Source: Copromyces sp. CBS 386.78
Taxonomy: Eukaryota > Ascomycota > Sordariomycetes > Sordariales > Sordariaceae
Reading direction: 5' to 3'
Length of the DNA: 64,000 nucleotides
NCBI GenBank assembly: GCA_030685235.1
Contig: MU839123.1
Location: 266,131-330,130 of the forward strand
Positions within the stretch are counted from its first letter, which is position 1. Each line of letters opens with the position of its first letter. Position numbers and translations under genes: made by a program. The notes below the pieces were generated by a model. It searched no databases and had not been told where the DNA came from. It saw only the letters and a list, made by a program, of their open reading frames with translations. Shown here in pieces: positions 11,070-21,300 of this stretch.

Positions 11070-13382
11070 ATGAGGTTCGCCGACTTGCTCGTAGACCTGG
11101 CCGCCGTGGCTAGTGCCTCCCGCTCCGTTGCCGGCAAACACGTTGCCCTCCGGGCCAGCCAGATCGACAGATACAGTAAGACGAGTAGTATTGCTGGTCT
11201 TGCCAAGGATCTTGGGAAGGGCAAGCAACAGCAGCAGCAGCAGCAATATTACCAACAACTGACACCGGAGACGCAACAGCAGGATGTGGTTCAAAGTCAA
11301 AGTCAACAACCGGAACAAGGAGTGTGGGTTGGGGAGGTTGTTAGGGTGAAGGAAGAGGTGCCGGTTCAACAACAACCAGCGCCGGTTGATGCTCAGTCCG
11401 AGGTTCCCCCATCACCACCAGCGTCCGAGGCCAAGATGACTGCCGCTGCACCAGAGCCCCCGAAGTCGACACCCAAGCCGTTCACCCCTGCGCCATGGGC
11501 AAACAGGAAACCCCTTCCTCAGCCCAGCCCCTTCCCCAAGCCACCAAGGATCGGCGTCAAGAGCATAATACCTGGACTACCAGCGGACCTGACAGCATTG
11601 AAGGGCGGGGCCGGTGTTGGAGAGGCTGATGTAGATCTCAGCAGCATCTTCATGACGAACAAGGGCTCCAAGATCCTGGAGGAGTTAAACAAGGAGCCTA
11701 CGGTTCCCGGAGTTGAGGTCACCCCTGAGCCGGTTCCCGCCGTTGTCCCGGAACCTAAGACGACCAAGGTTGAGGTTAAGGCGGAGGAGGAGGCACAAGT
11801 CATCGAGAAACCAGTAGAGGAGCAATCAGTCCAGAAGACTGCTGTTGAAGAGGTCGAACAGCCCAAGGTTGAGGAAGACAAGTCAACTCCGGTCCCGGAA
11901 ACCCCGGCTGCTGCCGTAAAGGCCACACCACCACAAGAACCAAAGACCCCCAAGCTCACGCAAGAGGATGCGGACCTGGTTGCCGAGCTCACAGGGTCTT
12001 CTCCTCTCCCAGCCTCTACCCGCCACGAGCTCCGCGAGTCCAAGGTCCCCGCCTCCCGCATCAGCAGACTCTGGAACTACGGCGGTCTCGCCGCCGGAAT
12101 GATGGCCGGCGCCATCGGCGAAGGATTCAGTCGAGCCATCGGCGGCGGCAGTTCCGGCTCCGTCATGCTCAGCCCAGGCAACGTCGAGCGGCTGGTCTCC
12201 CGCCTTTCCCGCATGCGCGGCGCGGCCCTCAAGCTAGGACAAATGATGTCGATCCAAGACTCCAAGATGCTCCCGCCGACGATCCAGGAGGTCTTCCAGC
12301 GGGTGCAGGACCGAGCCGATTACATGCCCGCGTGGCAGCGCGACCGGGTGTTGGTGTCCAACCTGGGCGCCGACTGGCGTTTACTTTTTGACGAGTTCGA
12401 AGAGAAACCCATTGCCGCCGCCTCCATCGGCCAAGTCCACCGCGCCACGCTCAAATCGAACGGCACCCGCGTGGCCGTCAAGATCCAGTTCCCGGGAGTC
12501 GCAGACTCCATCAACTCGGACCTCGACAACCTCGCCATCCTGCTGGCCGCCACCAAGCTTTTGCCAAAGGGTCTGTACCTGAACAAAACCATCGACAACG
12601 CGCGCACCGAGCTAGCGTGGGAATGCGATTACTTGCGCGAAGCCGAGTGCGCCGCCCGCTATCGGGAACTCCTCGCCGTCGGCGGACAGGAAGACGCCAT
12701 CTTTGCCGTCCCGCACATCTTCCAGGAAGCCAGCGGCAAACAGGTCCTGACGATGGAGTGGATGGACGGCGTGGGCGTGACGCGCATTGCGGATTTCTCG
12801 CAGGAGCAAAAGGACTGGATCGGCACGCAGATCTTGAGACTGTGTCTGCGCGAGATCACCGAGTTCAAGTTCATGCAGACGGATCCCAACTGGACCAACT
12901 TCCTGTACAACCCGCAAAAGCAGCGGCTGGAGCTGTTGGATTTTGGCGCCTCGCGCGAGTACCCGGACGAGTTCATTTCCTTGTACATCCGCCTGCTGGA
13001 AGCCGCTTCGCGTGGTGACCGCCCCGCGGTGAAATCCCTCTCGGAAGAACTGGGCTACCTGACGGGTCACGAGAGCAGAGCCATGCTGGAGGCGCATATC
13101 AATAGTGTCGTCACCCTCGCTGAGCCGTTCCTCCAGAGCGCGCCGGAGGTGTACGATTTTAGGGACCAGACCATCACGGAGAGGGTGAAGGCGCAGATCC
13201 CCGTCATGATTCATGAGCGGCTGGCGCCGCCGCCCGAGGAGACGTATAGTCTCCATAGGAAGCTCAGCGGGGCTTTCTTGTTGTGTGCGAGGTTGGGAAG
13301 CAGGGTTAGGTGTAGGGAGATGTTTGAGAGGGCTTTGGAGAAGACGGCGTATTTTGGTGGGAATGAGGGGAAGAGGCAGTGA
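11070..13382 (+). CDS. coq8: Atypical protein kinase COQ8 (ABC1/ADCK family), mitochondrial
   Basis: COQ8 is an ATPase/atypical kinase needed for coenzyme Q biosynthesis on the matrix face of the inner mitochondrial membrane. Single exon, 770 residues. The N-terminal ~330 residues are low complexity: a basic amphipathic start, a Gln run at residues 53-59, then Pro/Glu/Val-rich sequence. The ABC1 core follows: [17 protein letters not shown], then the family-defining KxGQ motif (LKLGQMMS, near residue 388), the alanine-rich nucleotide loop [11 protein letters not shown] (near 448), [10 protein letters not shown] with the conserved lysine, the [11 protein letters not shown] helix, [11 protein letters not shown] and LDFGASREY (catalytic and metal-binding segments), and the C-terminal [18 protein letters not shown]. 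The core is complete. Because of the extended disordered N-terminus the protein is longer than yeast Coq8 (inference from family knowledge). Confidence 0.94.
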   Translation: MRFADLLVDLAAVASASRSVAGKHVALRASQIDRYSKTSSIAGLAKDLGKGKQQQQQQQYYQQLTPETQQQDVVQSQSQQPEQGVWVGEVVRVKEEVPVQQQPAPVDAQSEVPPSPPASEAKMTAAAPEPPKSTPKPFTPAPWANRKPLPQPSPFPKPPRIGVKSIIPGLPADLTALKGGAGVGEADVDLSSIFMTNKGSKILEELNKEPTVPGVEVTPEPVPAVVPEPKTTKVEVKAEEEAQVIEKPVEEQSVQKTAVEEVEQPKVEEDKSTPVPETPAAAVKATPPQEPKTPKLTQEDADLVAELTGSSPLPASTRHELRESKVPASRISRLWNYGGLAAGMMAGAIGEGFSRAIGGGSSGSVMLSPGNVERLVSRLSRMRGAALKLGQMMSIQDSKMLPPTIQEVFQRVQDRADYMPAWQRDRVLVSNLGADWRLLFDEFEEKPIAAASIGQVHRATLKSNGTRVAVKIQFPGVADSINSDLDNLAILLAATKLLPKGLYLNKTIDNARTELAWECDYLREAECAARYRELLAVGGQEDAIFAVPHIFQEASGKQVLTMEWMDGVGVTRIADFSQEQKDWIGTQILRLCLREITEFKFMQTDPNWTNFLYNPQKQRLELLDFGASREYPDEFISLYIRLLEAASRGDRPAVKSLSEELGYLTGHESRAMLEAHINSVVTLAEPFLQSAPEVYDFRDQTITERVKAQIPVMIHERLAPPPEETYSLHRKLSGAFLLCARLGSRVRCREMFERALEKTAYFGGNEGKRQ

Positions 13383-13722
13383 GGAAGTGTATGTGTGAGG
13401 TGAGATGTATGTGTGTATGATATAGTGGGGATAGATTCGGTGGGTTACATAAAGAGTTTCTGAAGTCTTTCTTGTTCCATGTACATTTCAGCCAAATGTT
13501 AGTAAGGGGATTTCCTCGAGGACTTTCACACCAAGAGCACAGAAGCATAGCCAGCAAGCATCTGTGAGATGATTGTATAATAGACGTATAGATTACCATC
13601 CCGAACTTTTGACAGCCTTTATAACTGACCATGACATATATCTCCAATAAGACCACCTCTAGTTATACCAGTTACACCCCAGTAACATCGACACAAAAAC
13701 TCCGATGAATACCACCCCTTAC
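13383..13722. other. Short intergenic between convergent COQ8 and RRP36
   Basis: 340 bases containing the 3' ends of two convergent genes. Nothing else is seen. Confidence 0.5.
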
Positions 13723-14777
13723 CTATCTATCCTCAGCCGTCCGTCTCGCCAACGGCAACGCCTTCTTCTCCTTACCCGCAATCTTCTTCCTCTTGCGCTC
13801 AATCGCCTTGTCGACCTGGCTCTTCTTCATGCTCGCAAACTGCTCGACAAGCAACTGCTTCTTCTGCTCGCTCTTCTTGAGGTAGAACGGCGTCTTGCCC
13901 TCCTTGATGAGCTCCTTCTCCTTCTTCTTGTGCTCGCTCAACAGCTCGCGCTCCTTATCCTTTCTGATGCGCGCCTTCTTCTTGCTCTCCATCGACAGCA
14001 GCGCCCGCTGCAGCTCCTCCTTTTCGTGCGCGTCTTTCGTCTTCTTGATGGCGATCCGCAGCTGCTTCATCTCGTCCTCCTGGTAGTCGTCCAAAAAGGA
14101 GTAGGCTTTGCGAGCCTTGATCTCGTCTACCACGGCCTTGCTGCCGCCCGAGATGCTGCCGCCGAGGCCGGGGGGCGCGAAGCGAGGGTCCCGTGCTTTG
14201 GGCTTGGCGGGTCCGTCGTTGTTGGTGAGGAACTCGCGCCGACGAGAGACGGGCTTTTTGGAGGTCATCTCCACTGGCGCGTGCTTGTTGGTGCGGTGGT
14301 GCTTCTCGACTTTGGATTTCAGGCCCTTTTCGATCTCGGTCTTCCAGTTGGGCTCTTCTTTCTCTTCGTCGTCGGACTCGTCCTCGCCACCTTTACCCTT
14401 CTTCTTTTTCTTCAGGGAGCCGAGAGAAGCTTGGGCTCGGGCGAGGGCACCAAATGAGAGCTGGGCGGCATCTATGCCGGCGCCGCCGTGCTCTGAAGGT
14501 GCATCGGACTCCTATTGTGCATGTTAGTCACAATTTTGATTCTATTTTCCAATTTTTTTTTTTCCCTTACATCATCACTGCCCTCCTCATCCTCTTCATC
14601 CTCCTCCTCCTCGGTGTCGCTGCCTGTGTGGAAGCCGCCACCCTCTTCCTCACTAGGAGCCTCATCTGAGCTCCCCTCCTCCACATCCGAATCGGGCTCG
14701 GCTTCAAATCTGGGGCGAACACGTCTGTTGAGCTTAGCGCCTAGCGTAGGGGGGGCTTTCCGCTTAATCGCAGGCAT
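13723..14777 (-). CDS. rrp36: rRNA biogenesis protein RRP36
   Basis: Nucleolar protein of the small-subunit processome, needed for early pre-rRNA cleavages towards 18S rRNA. Two exons, 14571..14777 and 13723..14511, joined across a 59-base intron (GTAAGG donor, CTAAC branch, ATAG acceptor) at a codon boundary, give 331 residues. The N-terminal third is very acidic (Asp/Glu/Ser runs). The C-terminal RRP36 domain contains SRRREFLTNN, KARDPRFAPPGLGG, KAYSFLDDYQEDEMKQL, a long Lys/Glu coiled-coil region, and the signature GKTPFYLKKSEQKKQLL near the end. It is divergent from the gene starting at 15316, so a 0.54 kb bidirectional promoter is likely. Confidence 0.93.
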
Positions 14778-15315
14778 TTTGTGCTCGTTTGTGGGCCGAA
14801 ATATCGTCTTTTGTAAGTTTTGTCCTTACTCTTCTTGCGGTGACAACTTCTTCCGTTGGAGGTCTTGATTTAATGTGGGAACAATGGCTTGACTGCGCGA
14901 ACAACAGCGGACGAATGAGAGATGTATGAGTGAAGTCAGATGGATATGTGTAATTGGTTGTAGAATTGGCGTTGAAAGTTCTGCCGCCTGCAAGTGAAGT
15001 TCCCAAGCCCCGCTTTTAAGGCCGCGCACGACACATGATTGGTTCAAAATTCGACCGAAACATTCACCCTTCCCCTAAAAAGCATGAGGCCGGGTGCAGG
15101 CGTACAACATCACTGCTTAGAAAAGTGCAACTGCATCTCATTGAGCCGTTTGGAGGTCTAGTAACACGGCTTGTTGCATACCTTATCCATTATCGCATTT
15201 CATCCCAGCAGCTTGCGGCCTACACCTGAACGCGAGCCGGGTCGATTCCAGACGATTGGAGCCAAGCGGTCCGTAGCGGCACCTTTTACACCGGCCTCGC
15301 CTTTTCATCTCAAGA
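14778..15315. promoter_or_regulatory. Bidirectional promoter region, RRP36 / FCP1-like gene
   Basis: 538 bases between two divergent starts. Two CCAAT boxes are visible on the minus strand (ATTGG at 14953-14957 and 15038-15042), which could serve a HAP-type CCAAT-binding factor. The regulatory role is inferred from position only. Confidence 0.4.
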
Positions 15316-17343
15316 ATGATAAACAAGTTACGAATATTCAAGACACCAGGTCGCTTCCGTCTCACAACAGGCTGTCAGCTGCTTCCTACTTCGACATTTT
15401 TGCTTTATTCGCCTCAGAACAAATTTTCCAACGCAACCAAAACCTTCTTATCCAGCCAACCTTCGACGAGGTGCATCCAGACGGCGAAAGGCAGTTTTGA
15501 GGCGGATAAATTGTGCTCTGAAATCGGTATACAAAATCTCGCTGGGAAGGAAACAGCCGCAGTCAACGAGACATCGTCACGCTTCTCAGAACGGTCTCAC
15601 CAGGCGCCTGGAAACCAGGGCAGAGTGTCGTCCGCTGGAAAGGGTCAAAGGGCGAATCTGAACTGGAACAAAAAGCAGGAGCAAAGGAAGTGGCAAAGGC
15701 AAACCCAGCAGCAGGGCAAACCACAACGACAGCAGCAACGGCCTCAAGACCAACTTCCGGCACAAGCACAACAACAAACAGTGGACCAGATGAATCCCAA
15801 TCACTTCGGCTACCAGTCGGGTTACCCGCCGATATACCAGGGGGGGTTTGTTGACCAACGACAGCAGCAGCAATCACAACAACATCAAGACCAACAGTGG
15901 TTTCCTCCGCAGCAAGAGCAATATGGGATGGGGTATGCACCGCCCCCAGGTGTCGGTTATGGCTTTGTCCCTCCTGCTCCTCTCAACACCTTCCCCCCAG
16001 GAATGACCTTGCCACATTGGCAACAACCCCCGCCGCCGTTCTATTCGGGAGCAGGAAGACGAGCTTTCAATACCAACACCAACAACACCCCTCAACTTCC
16101 TCAAGCCGCCCCTGATTACTATCGCCCCAGGTCACCTATTGACAACTCACGAGGAGGACAATACAACAACTACAACATTTCTCGCCCAGAACCAGACTAT
16201 TATCGCCCCAGGAGTCCCGGACCCTACTCAGGAGGACGACGATACAACAACAATACTGGCCCAGACTCTTATCGCCCCGGACCATACTCACAAGGAGGAC
16301 AATACAGCAACTACAACAATTCTCGCCCAGTACCAGACTATCATCGCCCCAGGAGTCCTAGACCCAATCACTCACGAGAGTACAGCACCGGAGGACAATA
16401 CCGCAACATCAGCTACAGCCATCAGCAGCAGCAACGACCCCCCACCCGCACCCGCAACGCTTCCAAACCCCCCAAGCTCAACAAGAAGGCCAAAGCCCGC
16501 GAAGCAGCCGCCCGCGAAGCATTGTCCCAAGCCCAAGCCCAAGCCAGCATGATGCCCACATCCCTTTTCAACCAGCGAGGCGACATCCCCCGCGAAGCAA
16601 GCGACCCCGTCGTCCCCCCCTCGCGCGCCTCAGGTGGCATCCCCAAACCCAGCCAAGACTACCTAAGTCGAGCTTCTTTCCCGCCTCGCACCGTCCTTGA
16701 GGGCGAGGCACCGCGTCCGATGCTGGTAGTAATCGACTTGAACGGCACTCTGTTACACCGGCCGAGCCGGAGGCGCCCCTCTAACTTCGTCGTGCGCCCC
16801 TTCGCCAATGACTTTCTGCGGTACTGCCTCGAACATTTCAGCGTGGTGATCTGGTCGTCAGCACGCCCCGTGAATGTGGATCTGATGTGCAAGCAGCTGT
16901 TGACTGCGGAGCAGTTGGATCAAGTGGTGGCGATTTGGGGGAGGGACAAGTTCGGGCTGACGCAGGAGGACTATAACGCGCGGGTGCAGTGCTACAAGCG
17001 GTTGACGATGCTGTGGGGGGATGCGACGGTGCGGGCGGCGAACCCGAACGGAGAGGCGTGGGATCAGGGCAACACGGTGCTGATTGATGATAGTGCGGAG
17101 AAGGCGAGGAGCGAGCCGTATAACTGCATTACGCTGCCGGAGTTTGTGGGGAACTTGGGCGAGAAGCCCCAGGTGCTGCCGATGGTGCTTGAATATCTTG
17201 ACACTCTAGCCCACCAGGAGGATATCAGCAGATATATCCGGGTGAAGCCGTTCGATGTCAACGTGGATAGCAAGGCTGTAACTGGAGACGAGGGTGTTGC
17301 TCTCGCTTCTCCTCCTGCGGCGCAAGCTGAAGGTTCAGGGTAG
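15316..17343 (+). CDS. Low-complexity protein with C-terminal FCP1-like (NIF/HAD) phosphatase domain
   Basis: Single exon, 675 residues. The first ~60 residues are rich in Arg, Ser, Thr and Phe and nearly free of acidic residues, resembling a mitochondrial presequence. A long Gln/Asn/Pro/Tyr-rich region follows, with imperfect repeats of the form PDYYRPRSP..GGQYNNYN (about 16.10-16.40 kb), then a basic Ala-rich segment. The C-terminal ~190 residues form an FCP1 homology domain: MLVVIDLNGTLLHRP (motif I, Asp474), FSVVIWSSARP (motif II), a lysine in the GRDKFGLT segment and NTVLIDDSAEK (motif III). Motif I reads DLNGT rather than DxDxT, so the second aspartate, normally the acid/base, is Asn476. 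Substrate and location are not known; mitochondrial targeting is an inference. Confidence 0.82.
   Translation: MINKLRIFKTPGRFRLTTGCQLLPTSTFLLYSPQNKFSNATKTFLSSQPSTRCIQTAKGSFEADKLCSEIGIQNLAGKETAAVNETSSRFSERSHQAPGNQGRVSSAGKGQRANLNWNKKQEQRKWQRQTQQQGKPQRQQQRPQDQLPAQAQQQTVDQMNPNHFGYQSGYPPIYQGGFVDQRQQQQSQQHQDQQWFPPQQEQYGMGYAPPPGVGYGFVPPAPLNTFPPGMTLPHWQQPPPPFYSGAGRRAFNTNTNNTPQLPQAAPDYYRPRSPIDNSRGGQYNNYNISRPEPDYYRPRSPGPYSGGRRYNNNTGPDSYRPGPYSQGGQYSNYNNSRPVPDYHRPRSPRPNHSREYSTGGQYRNISYSHQQQQRPPTRTRNASKPPKLNKKAKAREAAAREALSQAQAQASMMPTSLFNQRGDIPREASDPVVPPSRASGGIPKPSQDYLSRASFPPRTVLEGEAPRPMLVVIDLNGTLLHRPSRRRPSNFVVRPFANDFLRYCLEHFSVVIWSSARPVNVDLMCKQLLTAEQLDQVVAIWGRDKFGLTQEDYNARVQCYKRLTMLWGDATVRAANPNGEAWDQGNTVLIDDSAEKARSEPYNCITLPEFVGNLGEKPQVLPMVLEYLDTLAHQEDISRYIRVKPFDVNVDSKAVTGDEGVALASPPAAQAEGSG
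16105..16400 (+). repeat. Degenerate tandem repeat in coding sequence of the FCP1-like gene
   Basis: About four imperfect copies of a 65-85 base unit encode variants of PDYYRPRSP followed by GG(Q/R)YNNYN. Copies differ in length and in single residues (YYRPRSP, YYRPRSP, SYRPGP, YHRPRSP), so the repeat is old and held in frame. Exact ends are approximate. Confidence 0.75.
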
Positions 17344-17753
17344 AAAATCGGGAAAAATGAGATCGGAGTTGTCGGTTGGACATGATGATACCCGATGGAC
17401 TCGTTAGAGCGGAATAGCGGATACAACTTTGACATGTGGATAGTTTTTAAGAAACATACATGGTTTACCTCACTTGGTTTTGCATTTGCATGAAGGGGAT
17501 AATTGCAATTGGCCATGAAAACAACTTTTATCGGAGATTGCAACTAGGTACTAGCATCTACTGTAGACTCATTCATCGGCGACGACTATCCATCAGCGAG
17601 CGATACACATGAGCTCATGAGGAAAGGGGCAAAAATGGCTTGTCCATAAAAACCCATCAATATTTGTTCATCAAGTCATCATAAAATGCCGTAGTCTAGT
17701 AAACTCCCGTTGGTATAACCTCCTTCCTTAAATTAATTTGTTCGTGGTATCGT
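17344..17753. other. Intergenic between convergent FCP1-like gene and eEF1B-gamma
   Basis: 410 bases with the 3' UTRs of two convergent genes. No further gene is visible. Confidence 0.5.
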
Positions 17754-19403
17754 TTATTTGAAGACCTTGCCGGAAGCGTGGGGGTACTCCTTGCCGTTGA
17801 CAAGGGCGGGCTTGTCCCAGGACCACTCAGCCTCAACGAAAGCGCGATCCTCAGGGTTCTGGGGGTCGAGCTTGGTGAACTCGTAGCTCTCAAAATCGGG
17901 AGCGACGTCGAAGACAGGCTTCCAGTCATCGCCACGGATGACGAAGGCACCCTGGATGACAGAGTCATTGTTGGCGCCGTAGACGGAGGCGCAGCCGAAG
18001 AGGTACTTGCGAGAAGCCTCAAGACGGTTGTTGAAGCCACCGATGAGGTTGTTGGACATGAAGGTCATGGTGAGCTCATCGTTGTACTTGTAGTTCACCT
18101 TCCAGATGGAGTACTCAGTGAAGGGAACGTTCTCCCAGAACCACTTGAGGGCCTCGGGGGTGTCAACGTTGGAGTACTGACGCTTCCACTCATCGAGAGG
18201 GAAAGAAGCGCGGGGAAGCGCCTCAAGGGGGTGCTTGGGCTTGGGGGCCTCCTCCTCAGCGGCAGCGGCGGGAGCAGCGGCGGGCTTGGGGGCGGCAGCG
18301 GGCTTGGGAGCCTCAGCCTTCTTGGGGGCGACGTTGGTCAACTTGGGGGTGTCAAGGAGAGCGAAGGGAGCGGCAACGGCGGAGTAGATAGGCTGGTTGT
18401 AGACAGTCTCGTACCAACGGGTGACGTTGGGGTACTCGGCGCGCCAGGCCTTGTCGAAGAAGAACTCGAAGCCGCGGGCAATGATGCCAGTGCAGAAGAG
18501 ATCGGCAAGGGTGATGCGCTCGCCAACAAGGAAGGTGTTGTTCTTGAGGTGGGCCTCAGCAACGGAGACGGCCTTGAGGGTAGCCGCCTCAGCCTCCTCA
18601 ACAGCCTTCTTGTTGTAGGTGCCCCTGCCAAGGAGAGGGAGGTACCAGGCACCGAGGCGGGGGAGGACCTCGGAGTTGAAGAAAGAGAGCCACTTCAGGA
18701 TGGAGGCATAGCTGGGAAACGAGTTAGCAACTTGTTTTGAAGGACAAGGCGGATGAGAATCAACCTACTCCTGCTTGGTCTTGCCGAGGAGAGTGGTCTT
18801 CTCGTTCTGGGAAGCAACTGTTGTCGGTTAGCCATGACTGTCCAGCAAGATGTGGCAATTGAAAGAGGACAAAGAGTGAGCTCGACAATCAGAAGTTAGA
18901 ACCAAGTCAACACCGTATTTCAGATAGGGATAACTGTTTGAAAAAATGTCTCGGTCATCAGGTCGAAAGGGGGAAGAGGTTGTGCGCTAGCACATCACCA
19001 GAGGATATCTGGCGCAATGTGTGTGCGTGTTTTAAAGTGCGGGGCAGGCAGGGCAGTCTTGCTTGACGCCCAACATGTTCTATCAACGTACCATAGATGG
19101 CGATGGCCATGCACTCGAAAAGAGTGTAGCCGTCGGCACCGACGAAGGTAGGGACCTTGCCGAGAGGGTTGAGCTGCTTGTACTCCTCGGTGAGAGCATT
19201 GAGGTCGACCTTGACGATCTCAATGTCGAGGTTGTTGGCCTTCGCGACGGCCAAGATGGCCGTGGAGCGGGGGTTCGCCTGTTGAGCAGAATCTGTTAGA
19301 ATGTCGGCGCTCGTCCGCAGGCGCCCGCCGTGTCAAGACGAGCGCCGCAATCTATTAGTTCTGCTCATCTTACCTCGTAGGTGTAAAGCTTTCCGAAAGC
19401 CAT
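17754..19403 (-). CDS. EEF1G: Elongation factor 1-gamma (eEF1B gamma subunit)
   Basis: Structural subunit of the eEF1B guanine-nucleotide exchange complex, which recharges eEF1A during translation. Four exons on the minus strand, 19374..19403, 19092..19278, 18769..18817 and 17754..18711, give 1224 bases and 407 residues, a normal length. Exon 1 encodes MAFGKLYTYE; exon 2 the thioredoxin-like GST N-domain (NPLGKVPTFVGADGYTLFECMAIAIY); exon 3 VASQNEKTTLLGKTKQ; exon 4 the GST C-domain (LADLFCTGIIARGFEFFF), a Lys/Ala/Pro linker (about residues 213-248) and the EF1G C-terminal domain (FPLDEWKRQYSN ... WKVNYKYNDELTMTFMSNNLIGGFNNRLEASRKYLFG). All joins hold phase. Intron 2 (274 bases) is long compared with the others in the window. 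Codons are strongly C-ending, as expected for a highly expressed gene. Confidence 0.96.
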
Positions 19404-20204
19404 CTTTGATAATTGATCAATGATGAGGGAAAGATGGGTTTGGGGGAAGAGGAGGGGTGACGGGAAAGCAAATAAAAGGGAGCTGTGCGATGGGAGGAAG
19501 AGACAGAGGAAATTTTATCTGTGGTGGGGGCATGCGGCCAGTGGCGGGGAAATTCGCTGCTCAGCCTGCAGTGCAGCTGCGTTGCTTCCCCTCACGTCAG
19601 ATAGCATAGCAGCGCTGGAACTCGACAGAATGCATGAGAGCTCACTAGCTGCCCGCCGGCCCGTTGGCGGCTGTGGAAGGCTGAGATGGCAGTCTGCTTT
19701 CGGCCAGCGATTCACCAATACCGCTGTCTGCCCCTGTGCTGGGCTTTCAGTTCCGGCTTTTGTTGGCTGCCAGACTTGCCGGGAAAGAAGGGTGCCGCTT
19801 GATTGCCGGGCATGTTTTCTTATCTGCCTGCCGGGCGGAACCGACGGGAAGGTCCCCCACCCGCATAGATAGCGGTCGCGTGGAGGGGAAGGTAAAGCCA
19901 GGTGAGGTGAGTGCTGAAGTGGCAAGGATGGGTGGTCCGAGCTCCCATTTCCCGGTTGCCGGTGTGGAAAAATCCTCTTGCGAATTGTTCCGCCGCACGG
20001 GACGGCCCACGACGCGCGCAGACGGGACCCCGAGTCCGGACCTGATTGACCAACTGCCCGCACTGGACCTGCCCTCGTCTCCGACAGCCCAACCGGAGAT
20101 ACCCATCGGCGAGCCGACCGCACCTCGACCCCCCGATCCCACTCCTCTCCCGATCCAGTAGCCCCCGGGGCCCGATAATGTCCGAGAGGTGAACAGCCGC
20201 TTAA
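19404..20204. promoter_or_regulatory. Bidirectional promoter region, eEF1B-gamma / mitochondrial uS9m
   Basis: 801 bases between divergent starts of a cytosolic translation factor and a mitochondrial ribosomal protein. Long frames span it on both strands (for example 19515-20429 minus), but they are high-GC chance frames without family resemblance. Shared regulation of the two genes is only suggested by the layout. Confidence 0.45.
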
Positions 20205-21300
20205 ATGATGGCATCTCTTAGACATAGCATTACCAACGCTCTTCGGAGCTCCCGCCAGGCCTGCTCCAAGTCGGCGCAATGGCAGCAGTCGCTTGACCAG
20301 CAGTTCGGCGCTTTGCGCATCAGCTCGAGGTCCCTGTCCACCTTCGCCAACGAATCCAACCCGAACGTAGATGGCCAATTCATCGCCGCCCCTGCGCTCA
20401 GCATAGACCACTTCAAACTCCATCCCCATGCCCGTGCCGTCCCCATTTCGCCCTCGTACTTCACCCGGACGCCCCGGTTCTACGACAACTACCTCTCCCT
20501 AGAAAGGCTCATGGAGGAGTACGAGGACCTTCCTGTCATCCCCGCGACCGCCGTCGAGCGCGTGGCCTGGAAGACGCTCGACGACATCAGGCAAGAGCTC
20601 GGCGAGCAGGTCAAGGCGTCCGAGTTCGCAAGGTGTCTGACTCTCATCAAGCGGCTCAACTCGATCCACCCCGACCTCAAGCCACAAGAGATCAAGGATG
20701 TGCTCGACAGCTTCAAGCGCAACGTGCAACCCTACACAAACGTCGCCAAGCCGATCCCGATCGACCAGTATGGCCGCGCCTGCGGCGTCGGCAGGAGAAA
20801 GGCCTCGAGTGCCCGGGCGTTCGTGGTGGAGGGTACCGGCGAAGTTCTGGTCAACGGCAAGACCCTGGCCGATTACTTTGGGCGGGTTCACGATCGCGAG
20901 AGCGCCGTCTGGGCTCTGCGCGCGACAAATCGCATCGACAAGTACAACGTCTGGATCAAGGTGGAGGGTGGTGGTACCACGGGTCAGGCGGAGGCCATTA
21001 CGCTGGCTATCGCCAAGGCCTTGTTGGCTCATGAGCCTGCTCTGAAGCCGGCATTAAGAAGGGGTAAGCTTCGCACCACTATCTCACGCACATCTTGGCT
21101 TTCTGTTATGATTATGCCTCGCCATACGGGCTTTTTTGTTTGCGGTATGGCGGTAGGTAGGGATGTGTGCACCTTTGCTAACAAGTTCCCTCTTTCCTCT
21201 TGCTATAGCCGGATGTGTCACACGCGACCCGAGGAAGGTCGAAAGAAAGAAGCACGGCCATCTCAAGGCCAGAAAGATGCCTACCTGGGTCAAGAGATAG
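20205..21300 (+). CDS. MRPS9: Mitochondrial small-subunit ribosomal protein uS9m
   Basis: Component of the mitochondrial 30S-like subunit near the decoding site. Two exons, 20205..21063 and 21209..21300, give 316 residues. The intron (GTAAGC donor, CTATAG acceptor) splits an alanine codon and joins exactly into the universal C-terminal block [32 protein letters not shown], where uS9 proteins have a D(S/P)R..ERKK.G..KAR motif and end in KR. The N-terminus ([22 protein letters not shown]) is a typical mitochondrial presequence. The S9 fold begins near [35 protein letters not shown]. The first or second of the adjacent methionines could be the start. Readthrough of the intron would give a longer, unrelated tail and is rejected. 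Confidence 0.95.

Noticed and set aside
19515..20429. 304-codon minus-strand frame between eEF1B-gamma and uS9m
   Set aside because: It overlaps the coding start of uS9m, has no domain resemblance, and occurs in GC-rich DNA where chance frames are long.
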